From: Anodontia alba | Taxonomy: Eukaryota; Mollusca; Bivalvia; Lucinida; Lucinidae | Direction: 5' to 3' | Length of the DNA: 64,000 nt | Assembly: GCA_964016985.1 (NCBI GenBank) | Contig: OZ024821.1 | Coordinates: forward strand, 19,118,855-19,182,854 | Shown: positions 11,444-22,100 of the stretch, in pieces | How positions within the stretch are numbered: position 1 is the first letter of the stretch | Layout of the letters: each line of letters opens with the position of its first letter | Translations under genes and position numbers: made by a program | Notes under the pieces: model-generated | Seen by the model: only the letters and a program-made list of their open reading frames with translations | Databases searched by the model: none | Told to the model about the DNA's origin: nothing

Positions 11444-12019
11444 GGGTGACATTCGCGGTTACTCGCAAACTATTGTATTTTTTTTTTTTTTTTTTGATCA
11501 TTCGTGACAATGTTTGGTGGACGGTAGCGAATACCCGCGAACTATTCTCAAACTGTCTTTTGGCACAACCAAAATGGCGGCCTATGCGATAAAATGTATG
11601 CTTGTTTGTAACAAAAAATAAAATAATAAATAAATAAATAAAATAAAAAATAAATAAATAATAAAAAAATACAGAAATGTTTGATATTCTATATACATTC
11701 GATCCCTTATAAAATTAATAATTATTGGTATAATTTATTCGATCTAATATCAAGTCTCGTCAACGAGAATAACGGCTACGCTCTACTTTGAGATCACATA
11801 AGGCGGGTTTAAAACAACCGTTCAGAAGATGCAAAATGATTTGGGAAAAACTCTCGCGAGTGATTTGATTTATTGAACGCAGCCCTGGTCACGCGACACA
11901 TCACGTGTTGAAATCTTTTTATTACATAAACTACTAAATTTTAAGCCCATATTAAGAATGAAAACAGAACAGTTCGTGTAATTTATAAATGAAGCAAATC
12001 AGCATGTGTTCATGTGCCT
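11444..12019. other. AT-rich stretch, no gene seen
   Basis: A poly-T tract (11478-11496), TAAA-rich low complexity (11610-11680), and a CAACCAAAATGGCGGCC word at 11566. Nothing else recognised. Confidence 0.4.
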
Positions 12020-12227
12020 TTAACCCATTTATGCCTATCGTCCCATAAAAGGGACATTAGCAAATAGTGTAGACCCAGATCAGACTGTCTACACTGTTTG
12101 CATTAAAAAGAAGAATTTCTATAAAACATGGTAATAATAATAATAATAATCAACCAGACCTCTTTACTGGAAATGGACTAGTCCAAAGCATTAAGGTAGA
12201 AGAACCCACTCGGCATAAATAGGTTAA
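12020..12227. mobile_element. Family-I MITE, TTAA-flanked
   Basis: Left end TTAACCCATTTATGCCTATC, right end CATAAATAGGTTAA. The core has the GTGTAGACCCAGATCAGA hairpin with a deletion, and an (ATA)n run at 12131-12150. Confidence 0.75.
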
Positions 12228-12369
12228 AATCCCCATCACTAGAGACAGTTCTGCTTACCGCCCTTTTTTGTTTACCCTGCGAAATGTCCCTTCAAAACTA
12301 GGACCTTCGTATGCCTACCCATTGACAGTTAAAACCTGAATTCTAACACTGCGCGCCTATATAGGCAAT

Positions 12370-12673
12370 TGTTTGTGTTGAGGTTTTACGGCCCAGTCAA
12401 CCCAATGGGGTCATGTCGAGCGCGGTCAGTTTACCTAACCACACGTTTACTGGGCAGGCTTAGTCCTCTAAGCGGTTAACCAGTATTGTGCACATTCTTT
12501 CGCCAGAAACTGACAACTGCCCTTCTTGAATCAGCGGAAGGGAGAGAATGACCGTAGCAAAATATTTCATGATCAATCTCCACGAAAGAATGTTGCCGAC
12601 CTCGGCGGGGGTTGAACCCGCGACATCCCGGTCTCCAGTCGGACGGCGCATCCAACTGAGCCACCGAGGCTGG
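12370..12673 (-). mobile_element. SINE-1, full length, with 13-bp target duplication
   Basis: Head on the - strand: GGCTCAGTTGGATGCGC A-box and GGGTTCAACCCC B-box. The body has TGATCATGAAATATTTTGC and the tail TAAAACCTCAACACAAAC. It is flanked by CTATATAGGCAAT at 12357-12369 and 12674-12686. Confidence 0.92.
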
Positions 12674-12863
12674 CTATATAGGCAATGGAGAAGACCAGTG
12701 ATTTATTCTGCAACAAAACACTGTGCGGAAGCGCGCGACGCGACTTGGTGCCGTTCCGACGTCATTTTGACATTTTGCTGACGCAAGGCTTCGTTGTCAC
12801 GACGTTAGACGGTCTAACGTCGTTTTTCTCGAGTCAACAACATAAGAAATGCATGTAATATCA

Positions 12864-13339
12864 CATCCTCGGTTACCCAGGTGTGACCCATTACGTTACA
12901 CTTCATTCATCACCCCTGGGACAACTCGCTTACGTTTCTTCGTCCTCATGAATTATTAATGAGGGCATCCGATTGGTGATCTCAGTATTTCCATCAGAAA
13001 TTTTAATCTATTTTTATCTGGCGTACTCCGCAAATAACGTCATCGTTCTATGTTTGTTTTGCGAATACCCAATCATATCGTTCGTTGCAATCCAGGTACG
13101 GTATTAATTGCTGACGAAAACGTTTATCGGGTTTTCCTGAGTTATTTTTAGTAATGGAAGAAGAACAAATGAATCTTCCGCAGAAGAGAGTAGCGCTATG
13201 TTAGCGACATTTTGATTAGCTATTGAGGTATTCCCCGGTGTTATGAATATTCATAGAAAACGACGTTTCGTCAGTCAGTTGTCCCAGGGGTGATGAATGA
13301 AGTGTAACGTAATGGATCACACCTGGGTTACCGAGGATG
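12864..13339. mobile_element. 476-bp element with 63-bp inverted ends
   Basis: The left arm (12864-12926) and right arm (13277-13339) match at 61 of 63 positions in inverse orientation. Each arm holds CACCCCTGGGACAACT. No ORF. The flanks share GTAATA, but the target duplication is unclear. Confidence 0.85.
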
Positions 13340-13437
13340 GTAATAGCGTTACAGTCAAAACTATTGTGCGATGGCGGAAAGTTGGAAGAATCTGAAGGAC
13401 ACAGTTACTTTTTCGTCGTTTTCTATGTGTTAGAATC

Positions 13438-13613
13438 GAAATAGATCAGCTGTTGTGCGTGATTTGTTGAGTAATAAATCGCAGTTTATAAGTCGGCCAG
13501 TTATAAGTGGATAAATCACTCGCGCTTCGCGCTCGTGATTTGATCTACTCTATAACTGACCTCCAAACAGTGATTTATTACTGAACAAATCACTGCTAGA
13601 GCTGATCTATTTC
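13438..13613. repeat. 176-bp foldback
   Basis: Ends GAAATAGATCAGCT and AGCTGATCTATTTC. The arms pair through GTGATTTGTT and AATAAATCAC, with the centre CGCGCTTCGCGCTCG. Confidence 0.75.
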
Positions 13614-13764
13614 TTAAATAACACCTACGTATTTGAATTTTTTTTTTTTTTTTTTTGCTGTCTAAACATGCAATAGGAATAACAGGATAAGCCTTTTAAA
13701 AATGAAAATACTTGAAAACTGATTTTTATCCAGTCCAGTTAACTCAGAATAGCAATTGTTCGGT

Positions 13765-13998
13765 AAATGAGCCGCAACGTCAGAAAACGTTCCTTCGGAC
13801 ATTTGCGCCCAGCGAAGATTCAGATCAGCCTGCGCATTCGCGCAGTCTGATCAGAATTTTCAATGGGCACTGTGGATAGACAAGGATGCAAAATGTCTTC
13901 ATGCGGACAATGAAGACTATGATCAGTCTGCGTGGATGCACAGGCTGATTTGAGTCTTCGCTGGGTGCATATGTCAGAAGGTACGTTTTCTCACATTA
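13765..13998. mobile_element. Family-O MITE (TGAGCCG type)
   Basis: The arms AGCGAAGATTCAGATCAGCC and GGCTGATTTGAGTCTTCGCT are inverted. The ends carry GAAAACGT(T/A)CCTTC. A fragment of the same family is at 14516-14615. Confidence 0.65.
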
Positions 13999-14164
13999 GG
14001 GTTCAAATGGTTCTGGTAACGTCTTTACTTCGAGTTGCCAGCCTCCCAGCTGTTCAACGCTTTCTATTTTTGTTGTACATGGCTGATTTCGTCAGTTTCA
14101 GGACACAGCAGACTTTTTATTTTCCCATCTACTCTTTGACAAAAATGTAGTCGCAATCGAGATT

Positions 14165-14471
14165 TACCGTATTCGAGCTAATTACCGCACTTTGCGAATT
14201 ACTGGTAAAACTTGTGGTAAAATATGTATCTACCTACTACGGGTACACTTTAAAAAAGATCAGCAAAGGACTTGTTTGATGATGTTTATTTGATTTTTCC
14301 CTGATTTTCTTTATTTTCTTTATAAAAGCATATGTTGTGGGTACTCATTTGAATTGCATCGACAAATCGATGCAATTCAAATGGGTACACTCTACAAATG
14401 CCTTTATAAAGTAGTACTTGCTTGACTGTGCGCTTATAGGGGTATGTGCGGTAATTAGGTCGAATATGGTA
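14165..14471. mobile_element. Family-B MITE
   Basis: 26-bp inverted ends beginning TACCGTATTCGAGCTAATTA with 2 mismatches. The core is CATATGTTGTGGGTACTCAT, the same hairpin core as family A but in different ends. Confidence 0.8.
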
Positions 14472-14955
14472 GTTTAGATATAAATATAACACTGGCAAAG
14501 ATAATGATATGCATATGAGTCTCAACGTTAGGAAACATACCTTCTGACATGTGCCCCCAACGAGGACTCAAATCAGCCAGCGCATCCGCGCAGTCTGATC
14601 AGAATCTTCATTGTACGCACGAGGAAACTTTGCTATATTTTCGCCTTTAATTGCAGGAAGGTGGATCGGGTCTCAGACTCTAGGAAGATGCCGACCTGAA
14701 TGTTTCATTTGAAGGTTAAAACCTGATGTAATGTCTTTATTCGGGTCTTCCTTGGTTCAACAAGTGGTTTTCTTCAGCCCTGGTTGTCAGTGTCTGAGGT
14801 GATTGCTACGAACCCCATCCTTGTTTCATCACAGTGATTTGATTTACACGCTTTCTGTGAGGTTTCACTGATTGAGTTAGGGAACCTCTATGCGAGCCAG
14901 GCGAACATTCATTTTAACAACATTTGAATCTTGGATGAAGATTTGCTACCAGTAA

Positions 14956-15238
14956 CATCACGAAAACTTGCCTATATAATTTTGAACCCCTTAAACCCCA
15001 CTTTTATATAGTAAAACTGGGGTTTACAGGGGTATGAATTAGTTTTCTTATTTCTGCTAAAAAAACCCTAGATTGTGAGTACTCGTTAGAACCACCTCGC
15101 CGAGGCGGTTCTAACATGTATCCACAATCTATGTTTTTAGCCGAAATATGAAAAAATATCAGAGTTTTTTTATCTGAAAATTTTCAGGTTTTGGAGGTGA
15201 AATTTTCTATATATTTGAATAGGCATGTTTTTGTAATG
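14956..15238. mobile_element. Family-C MITE
   Basis: Ends CATCACGAAAAC and GTTTTTGTAATG. The core hairpin GATTGTGAGTACTCGTTAGA pairs with its complement, and a second palindrome AAAATTTTCAGG lies to the right. Confidence 0.8.
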
Positions 15239-16600
15239 TCTCTATTTACCACCCCACCCCCTTACTCCTACACGGTGCTTTTTACCACCGACCGTTTTAA
15301 GGTTCTAAGGCGGTGTTTCTGGTGCTGGTTGCTCTTTGCGTGATTTGAGGTTATTCGTTTCGTTCCATAACTTAAAATGCTAAGTAAATCAAAAGGCCAT
15401 TCTTAAACTTTTCTGCTTCTCCCAAAAATATATGCTAGATAAGGGTGAGGTTTCGCGCGAATAAAACTTGTTTAAGCCCGTTAGTAGTTTTCCTGGTGTC
15501 CGTTCCAAGGCGGTTCCTCTGTTGCAGTTCTTCCTTTGTCCGTCGGTGGTTACATATTTGACGTTTGTTTTGTCATCATTTGTTCCTCAACTCTCTTTCT
15601 TTTGGTGCCTCGATTGGGCTTTACTTCGTGATTGTGGCATTTCCTGGGTATCTTCACTTATATCTTTTCCTTCTGATAAGTGACCACTTAAAGTGATCAC
15701 TGACCGCTGTGTTGCTGTACTAGATCATTATTTTTTTTCTTGATTTATTTGTTTTTTAGCTTTTGGGGTTATGGTCGGTGCGATCCGGTCAGGTCCGGCG
15801 ATTAGTTGCACTCTTCACGGTACTGACTTTCACCCGATATTATGCGCAAGGCGAAACGGATACCAGCCAAACCACACTGGCGCTTCCCATTTCCAAGGTA
15901 CAGTCGAAGTAATTTGTATTATTCTATTTATTTTGTCAGAGTAGGCTTTTCAGAATTTGCAGTCTTGCTTAAAACACTTGGTTGTTATCTATTGAATTAT
16001 ATATTTTATAAGCCTGCTGCTACATTCAATATAGACTTTTTTTTAATGGGCATATCTTGACACCCCTATGCAATAAATAGAGTGGTCGTATTTATTCAGT
16101 CCCGTGACTAAAAAAAAAAACATGCAACACAGTACTGAGGTGATTTCTGAGAAGATACTGTTTGCAGCATCTTCACGATAGATCTGCATTTCTGTATGAA
16201 GAAGAAAAAGAAACAAAGTGTTCATTTGCATTAAAGTAATTAAATTCACAGCTGGTTACTTGGGTGCTAAATATTGAACAGTGGTGATCTTCAAAATATG
16301 AGGCAAAATTGAGGATCTGCAGGTTGTTTCCACACAGTCAGTTTATCTTTACCAACACATCCAGGCAATCTGATCGGTCTTGGCAAGACACATTTCCGAT
16401 AGCCAAGGCAGACAGCGAAGACTACTCAGACTGCAAAGGTGCAGGATGAGCCGAGTTTTCACTGGGTTTACAATTGTAAGTCCAGTGGTACATTCCTTGT
16501 TGCAGCTCCCATCAAAAGATGCAACAACCTTTTCCCAGATTTCAGAGCATGAGACTGAAGTTCCACTGGTCGAGGAATTTGGCTTCTGACATTGCTATTA
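15239..16600. other. Upstream TSC1 region, no gene placed
   Basis: The block 15440-15690 resembles 6066-6470. The CpG-richer block 15770-15898 ends in CCAAG/GTACAG, a passable donor, so it could hold a 5' non-coding exon, but nothing proves it. The remainder is anonymous. Confidence 0.3.
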
Positions 16601-16725
16601 CCTTGCATGGAGACAGTTTGCATGAAATGTCAAAACCTGTGTTTCTGGGAAAAAATAAGAAAAAAATATCAATTTGTCATCTGCTGAATTAGCCCAGAGA
16701 GAGGTAAAGGTTATATATTGATCAC
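16601..16725. mobile_element. Family-L MITE, right part
   Basis: GGAGACAGTTTGCATGAAAT followed by CTGAATTAGCCCAGAGAG, the right arm and end of the family seen whole at 18151. Confidence 0.55.
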
Positions 16726-16949
16726 TTTTTTAATTTTGGTTTGATTTTCATAAAATTTTCACCAAAATATAGGGTTTGATGTCTGGAGTTGAAATAAGGC
16801 AAATGGCAGCTTTAAAAGGACAGATGTGTGGCAGGAAAAGGCAAGAGGGGCGGTCCGCCCCTTCGTATAGGGATAGCTGGAGCTCTGTATATGTTAGATG
16901 ACATATCTTTTGAATTAAAGTGAGACTGCACTTGCTGCACCATTTGTAA

Positions 16950-17930
16950 CGCTGTTTGCACTACACAGGGCTGCCCTGGGTAGCTCATTCATGTCCGACG
17001 TGAATAGGAGGCTGCAGATTCCATCTCTGCCAGGTCTGGCAACATTCTTTCATGGAGATGATCATGAACTATTTTCTACTGGCAGTTGTCAGTTTTTGAT
17101 GAAAGAATGTGCACAAGTACTGGTTAACTGCTTAGAGGACTAAGCCTACCTTGGGAAAATGTTTGGTTGGGTAGACTGACCAGCTTGACATGACCTAAAT
17201 AGTGTTGACTGGACCGTTAAACTCCAACCAACCAAGCACTAGACAGTAAAGGGACTAACCTAAGAAGTCTTCATGAGTTTATATGTGTTTAGTTGTTGGT
17301 TGGTGAGTAACCATAGAGAATCAACGTTTGGTTTTGCTGAAAGTGCTGGTCTGTAAAAAAATCTTCAGCATGGAAATGTGCAGTTTCATGATAGATTGCC
17401 ATCAACTACACCATCTTGTTACATAGGGCTGGCCTCGGTGGCTCAGTCTGATGCATGCCCGACTGGTGAACAGGAGGTCCCTGGTTCGATCCCCTCTGAA
17501 TCTGGCAACATTCTTTTGTGGAGATTGATCATGAAATATTTTCTATGGTCATTCTCTTTCTTCAGCTGATTCAAGAAGGGGGGTTGTCAGTTTCTGATGA
17601 AAGAATGTGCTCAAGTATTGGTTAACTGCTTTGAGGACTAAATCTGCCCAAGAAAAAGTGTGGTTAGGTAAACTGACCATCTTGACAATTGACCGTAATA
17701 GTATTGACTGGGCCATTAAACTCCAACCAACCAAGCATAACATATTAAAGGAATGGGGCAATGGACTAACTAGGAAGTCTTTATGCCTCTTTAGCTGTTG
17801 GTTGGTGACTAACCACAGAGAATCAGTGTTGGGTTTTGCTGAAAGTGCTGAAGTCTGTAAAAGTCTTCAGCACAGAAATGTGCAATTTCATGGTAGATTG
17901 CTACAACTACACCATCTTGTTGCATTCACT
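16950..17930 (+). repeat. ~490-bp tandem duplication containing two SINE-1 copies
   Basis: Unit 1 (16950-17426) and unit 2 (17427-17930) each hold a SINE-1 copy (about 16963-17235 and 17431-17738) followed by the same flank. That flank has TTGTTGGTTGGTGA(G/C)TAACCA, GGTTTTGCTGAAAGTGCTG and CTACACCATCTTGTT. The SINEs differ by many substitutions and indels, so the duplication is old. Confidence 0.85.
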
Positions 17931-18150
17931 CTCCTGGAACAGTACATATATATTTTAGCTTGACAACTAGTGATACATCTTTATTTGAGGGGAATTTCTA
18001 CACCTGGTGTAACTTTTCTTCAGCTATATATTTTATTTAAGGAAGATGACTTTTGGATAGCAAATTCTTCCCTGTAGAGAATACCTTTTTCAGAAGGGAC
18101 ATCAATTTGACAGAGTTACCTTCCAGTGAAACTATATCAGTGCCTCTTAA

Positions 18151-18354
18151 TGCTTAACACTCTGGGTAAAATTTTCAGCAGATGAAATTCTGAAATATTT
18201 TTCTTTTTTTTTTTTCCCCAGAAAACAGGATCTGACATTTCATGCAATTGGAGACAGTTTGCATATAACGTCAGATCCTGTTTTGTGGGAAAAATAATAA
18301 AAGTATCACCAGTTTGTCCTCTGCTGAATTAGCCCAGAGAGTGGTAAAGATTAA
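18151..18354. mobile_element. Family-L MITE
   Basis: Ends CTTAACACTCTGGGTAAA and GCCCAGAGAGTGGTAAAG. The hairpin CAGAAAACAGGATCTGACAT pairs with ACGTCAGATCCTGTTTTG. Confidence 0.75.
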
Positions 18355-18377
18355 ACATGCTGATGGACTCACTTTTC

Positions 18378-18523
18378 CAGAGAGACGGGTCTAAACAAAC
18401 AATGTAGACCCAAAAAGAGTAATTTCTCAAATGTCTGCACTGTTTGCCAGTCGGCAAACAGTGCAGACATTTGAGAAATTACTCCTTTTGGGTCTACATT
18501 GTTTGTTTAGGCCTGTCTCTCTG
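18378..18523. repeat. Near-perfect 71-bp-arm inverted repeat
   Basis: The arms 18378-18448 and 18453-18523 are separated by only AGTC, with about 3 mismatches in 71. Each arm contains CAAACAATGTAGACCC and ATGTCTGCACTGTTTGCC, so it looks like an inverted duplication of one half of a family-D element. Confidence 0.92.
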
Positions 18524-18544
18524 AAAACTTTGGTTAAGTACAGT

Positions 18545-18748
18545 ACTGTAATAAACCTAAGTTTTTGGACAGGCGGGCCTGAGCAAACAGTGTAGACCCA
18601 GATCAGGCACCGCACATCTTGGCATCTGATCAGCGTCCACACTGTTTGCAACTCATCCAACAAATTTTAGATGCATAAACATGTACATAAATATGGACTT
18701 GTTCAAATTTTAGGACCAGTATGGTAAGGAGTTAAGGTATCCCAAAGT
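18545..18748. mobile_element. Family-D MITE
   Basis: GAGCAAACAGTGTAGACCC hairpin, then the family-D right flank CATCCAACAAATTTTAGA and TTGTTCAAATTTTAGGAC, ending in TATCCCAAAGTTT. Confidence 0.65.
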
Positions 18749-18957
18749 TTAACCCTTGTCCTGCTAAATAAAGATGTCACGCCCTTTTCAAAGTTTCAGC
18801 CAATCAGATTGCTTGACCCAGATTGTTGATATAAATTCACATACTGAATGACAAACAGTGTAGATCCAGATCAGTTGGCTTCTTAGAAGCCAGTTGATCT
18901 GGATCTACACTGTTTGCAAAGGAGGGGTATATTCAGGTTCAGCAGGAATAGGGTTAA
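18749..18957. mobile_element. Family-F MITE, TTAA-flanked
   Basis: Left end TTAACCCTTGTCCTGCT, right end TTCAGCAGGAATAGGGTTAA. The core AACAGTGTAGATCCAGATCA pairs with its complement. It ends 28 bp before the first coding exon. Confidence 0.85.
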
Positions 18958-18985
18958 TGTAAACACAGCATGCGTTTTCTTGCAG

Positions 18986-19114
18986 CTGATGGACAATGAA
19001 AGATGGAGGCGAAACAGCAGACAGATCTGAAAGATGTGTTTAATATGCTAGAATCGCAGGAAACTCATGTGATAGAGGATATCAAAAGGCACATTCAAGA
19101 AAATCTCTCACTGA
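18986..19114 (+). CDS. TSC1: TSC1 exon with start codon (coding 19003-19114)
   Basis: Acceptor tgcgttttcttgcag ends at 18985, so the exon carries 17 bases of 5' UTR and is not the first exon of the transcript. It encodes residues 1-37, starting [20 protein letters not shown], and ends with one base of a split Asn codon before donor gtaaga. This is the amphipathic helix that opens the hamartin N-terminal core. Two ATGs in other frames lie in the 17-base leader (18989 and 18996) and overlap the true start. Confidence 0.9.
18989..19043 (+). promoter_or_regulatory. Two upstream ATGs overlapping the TSC1 start
   Basis: In the exon leader an ATG at 18989 opens a 13-codon frame and an ATG at 18996 opens a 15-codon frame. 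Both run past the true start at 19003 in other frames. The first has C at -3 and G at +4, the second A at -3. Such overlapping uORFs usually lower initiation at the main start, but this is an inference from sequence only. Confidence 0.5.
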
Positions 19115-22100
19115 GTAAGAAATTTTCTATCTACTTCACATCAAATCCATAGCTTTAGATAAGGCGGGTGTCGGGTAAATATTTTTCTTATTTTCTTGGA
19201 GATATAAGAATAGTATCAAAACTTTTTGGTTTCATAAGAAATTGAAGTGATCCCATTTATGTCTTGCATCCCATAAAAGGGACATTGGCAAATTGTAGAC
19301 CCAGATCAGATGTCACAGAACAGGGTCTACACTGTCTGCATTGAATACAGGTATTTTTATAAACATAGTAATAATAAAAAAGCAACCAGAGACCCCTTCT
19401 ATTGAAAAATGACCTGTCCAAAGAGTTGAGGTAAAGAGTCTACTTGGCATAAACATGATAAATAGGTTTAATGGTCAATGTAATCTTTACCAACACAACA
19501 ACAGTACTGGACATATTTTTAAATCCCTCTACTTGTCTAGTAAATTTATAATCTGTAAAAATGCCTTGAAATGCCTCCCAAGATTTTTATAACCTGCCAC
19601 AGGATAGTTAGTCATCCGTGTGTCTGTCCTTATGACCACAGAAGTGGTATGTTAAGGGACTGTTGGTCAGATACAAAATTTTCTAAAGAAACATACATTA
19701 GAGACTATTTAGGTTTATTCGATGTTTTTTTTGTCATTATGAGACATCATTGTTGGACTACATTATGGGACTAAAATGGTTATTTTAGTCCCCTAATGTA
19801 CCACTTGGTACAAATGTTTTTATTTTTGTTGTTGTTGTGTTGTTGTTTTTTTTTCTATCCATAGTATTATACATATAAAATCTAGCCAACAAAAATAGGT
19901 CAATTTTTACCTGGCTGGCACAGATTATTTCTTACCTGTGGCAGCTGTTTGAGGATTTCCCCATCCAAGTGCACGGTATGAAATAAAGTTTGTCAAAAAT
20001 ATAATACGGTAAATATCCTAAAATTTCAAAAGCTTTATTCCATACGTGCTGGCCTAAATTTTACTTTTTATGCAGCTGTTTCCTAAAATATTTTGTGGAA
20101 TGGTGGAGTAGACCCTGATCAAACTGCTCCTTCAGGAGCAGTCTGATCTGGGTCTGCACAGTTTGCACAAGTCATTTTTTCCAAAACTGATATTCAAAAT
20201 TTTAGGACATTTACCGTACAAAAAATCCTTAAGCTATTTCTGTTACATGAGCCTAAGATTACGATAAATATCCTAAAAATTCAACCTCTTTATCTGATAC
20301 TTTTTTGGCTTAAATTTTGCTTTTGCTTTTTATTAGCTGTCTGATCTGGGTCTGCACTTCTTGCATATGCGGTTTTGTCCGAGACTGTAGTGTACAAAAT
20401 TTTTGGACATTTACTGTATTGCATTGTTTCATACCAGTATATGTCGGCCTCAGTGGCTCAGTTGGACGCGCGTCTGACTGGAGACCAGGAGGTCTCTGGT
20501 TTGACCCCTCTGAGGTCGGCAACATTCTTTTGTGGAGATTGATCATGAAATATTTTCTACAGTCATTCTCTCCCTTCCGCTGATTCAAGAAGGGCAGTTG
20601 TCGATTTCTGGCAAAAGAATGCGCACAATACTGGTTAACTGCTTAGAGGACTAAGCCTACCCAGTAAATGTGTGGTTATGTAAATTGATGGTGCTTGATT
20701 AAACCTCAACACAAAAACGACATACCAGTATACAGTTTATACTGTATTTAGTCTAAATATTCAGTCAATAATTATAAATCTTTACCATACTTATTCTAAA
20801 AATTGATCAAGTTTGTTGGACTATATGTACCTTGTGATGTGCATAGCTCTAGTTAAAGTGCTTTTTTTTTTTCAGTCCAAAAGTGTTGCTATTTTCCTTA
20901 TTTCTCCACAAAAACATATGTTGTGGTACTCATTAGAAGCGCCTCGCTGAGGCGCTTCTAATATGTACCCCACAACATATGTTTTTGTGGTGAAATAAGA
21001 AAAATATTAACCTGATACCCACTCTTATCTAAACCTGTGGATGTGTCTAAACAATGCTAGCTTATAGCACACAGTAACCCCAGATTCTGTAGCATCTGAT
21101 CTGGGTCTGCACTAAGGCTGTCACAATTGATCGGATAATGGATTAATTGATCGATAAATTAAAATAAATGATTATCATAACAAATTTGCTAATAATCGAT
21201 CATTTGATTTCTGTGCCTGTTACTTTACCTTATTCAGACACCTAAACTCCTTACAATACTTTATCTAAAATTTGAACAAGTACAATTTACTACCCAACTT
21301 TGTTTCTAAAAGTAGCTGGATGGGAGGCAAACAGCGTAGACCCTGATGAGACACCGCATTTGTGGCGTCTCGTCTGGGTCTACACTTTTTGCTCACCCTT
21401 GTCTTACCAAATGCATACAGTAAAGTATAACATGGTAAGAGTCATGCTGAATTAGATAGGTAAAATTATTACCAAATCTTCAGTGATTACTAATCGATTA
21501 TCGATCTCAATGGCAGGACTGATAATCGATTATCTTTTCAGGTCCGATTAGCCAGCCTTAGTCTGCACTGCTTGATCAGATGTAACTGTCTGAAATTTAG
21601 ATATTTAGAAAAAAAAAACCTCTCAAGGACCTTAAGGTGAATGGAAACATTTGACGGATTTCAATCTTTCCCCGGAGAGTGGCCCTTAACCCTTAAAGCA
21701 CCAATCACAACTATTGTCGTCTGCTTTGTCATCTGCTTGTGATTTTAAAAGTCATTTTTGCAAACAATGTGGACCCAGATCAGACTGCTCCTTTAGGAGC
21801 AGTCTGATCAGGGTCCACGCTGTTTGCCTGTATGCAAAAATAGGTTTGAAAAGTCTGCAAGAATATTCAGCAGACGACATAAACAGACGACATTTTCAGA
21901 TGCAGTTTTTCTTGGCGCTTTAAGGGTTAACATTCAGACTTGGTAACTCCTGCAATGAACCAGTCTGTTGAACTGTTGGGTGATTGTCTAAAACATAGCT
22001 TTAGATAAAGCAATTTGTCTTATTTCTCCATGAAAACATATGTTGTGGGTACTCAGAAGTATCTCAAATGAGAACCCACACCAGATATTTTCATGGAGAA

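Noticed and set aside
12590..12670. tRNA genes at SINE heads (also 20450, 37580, 38920)
   Set aside because: A- and B-boxes are present but the acceptor stem and cloverleaf are incomplete, and SINE bodies follow with target duplications.
15842..15898. ATG-containing block with donor-like CCAAG/GTACAG as a coding first exon of TSC1
   Set aside because: Joined to 18986 it stops at once, so it cannot extend the protein. A non-coding exon remains possible but unproven.
21714..21923. 69-codon frame with a near twin at 61150-61353 on the other strand
   Set aside because: Both lie inside inverted copies of the family-G MITE. The shared 'protein' is the repeat read through, not a gene.
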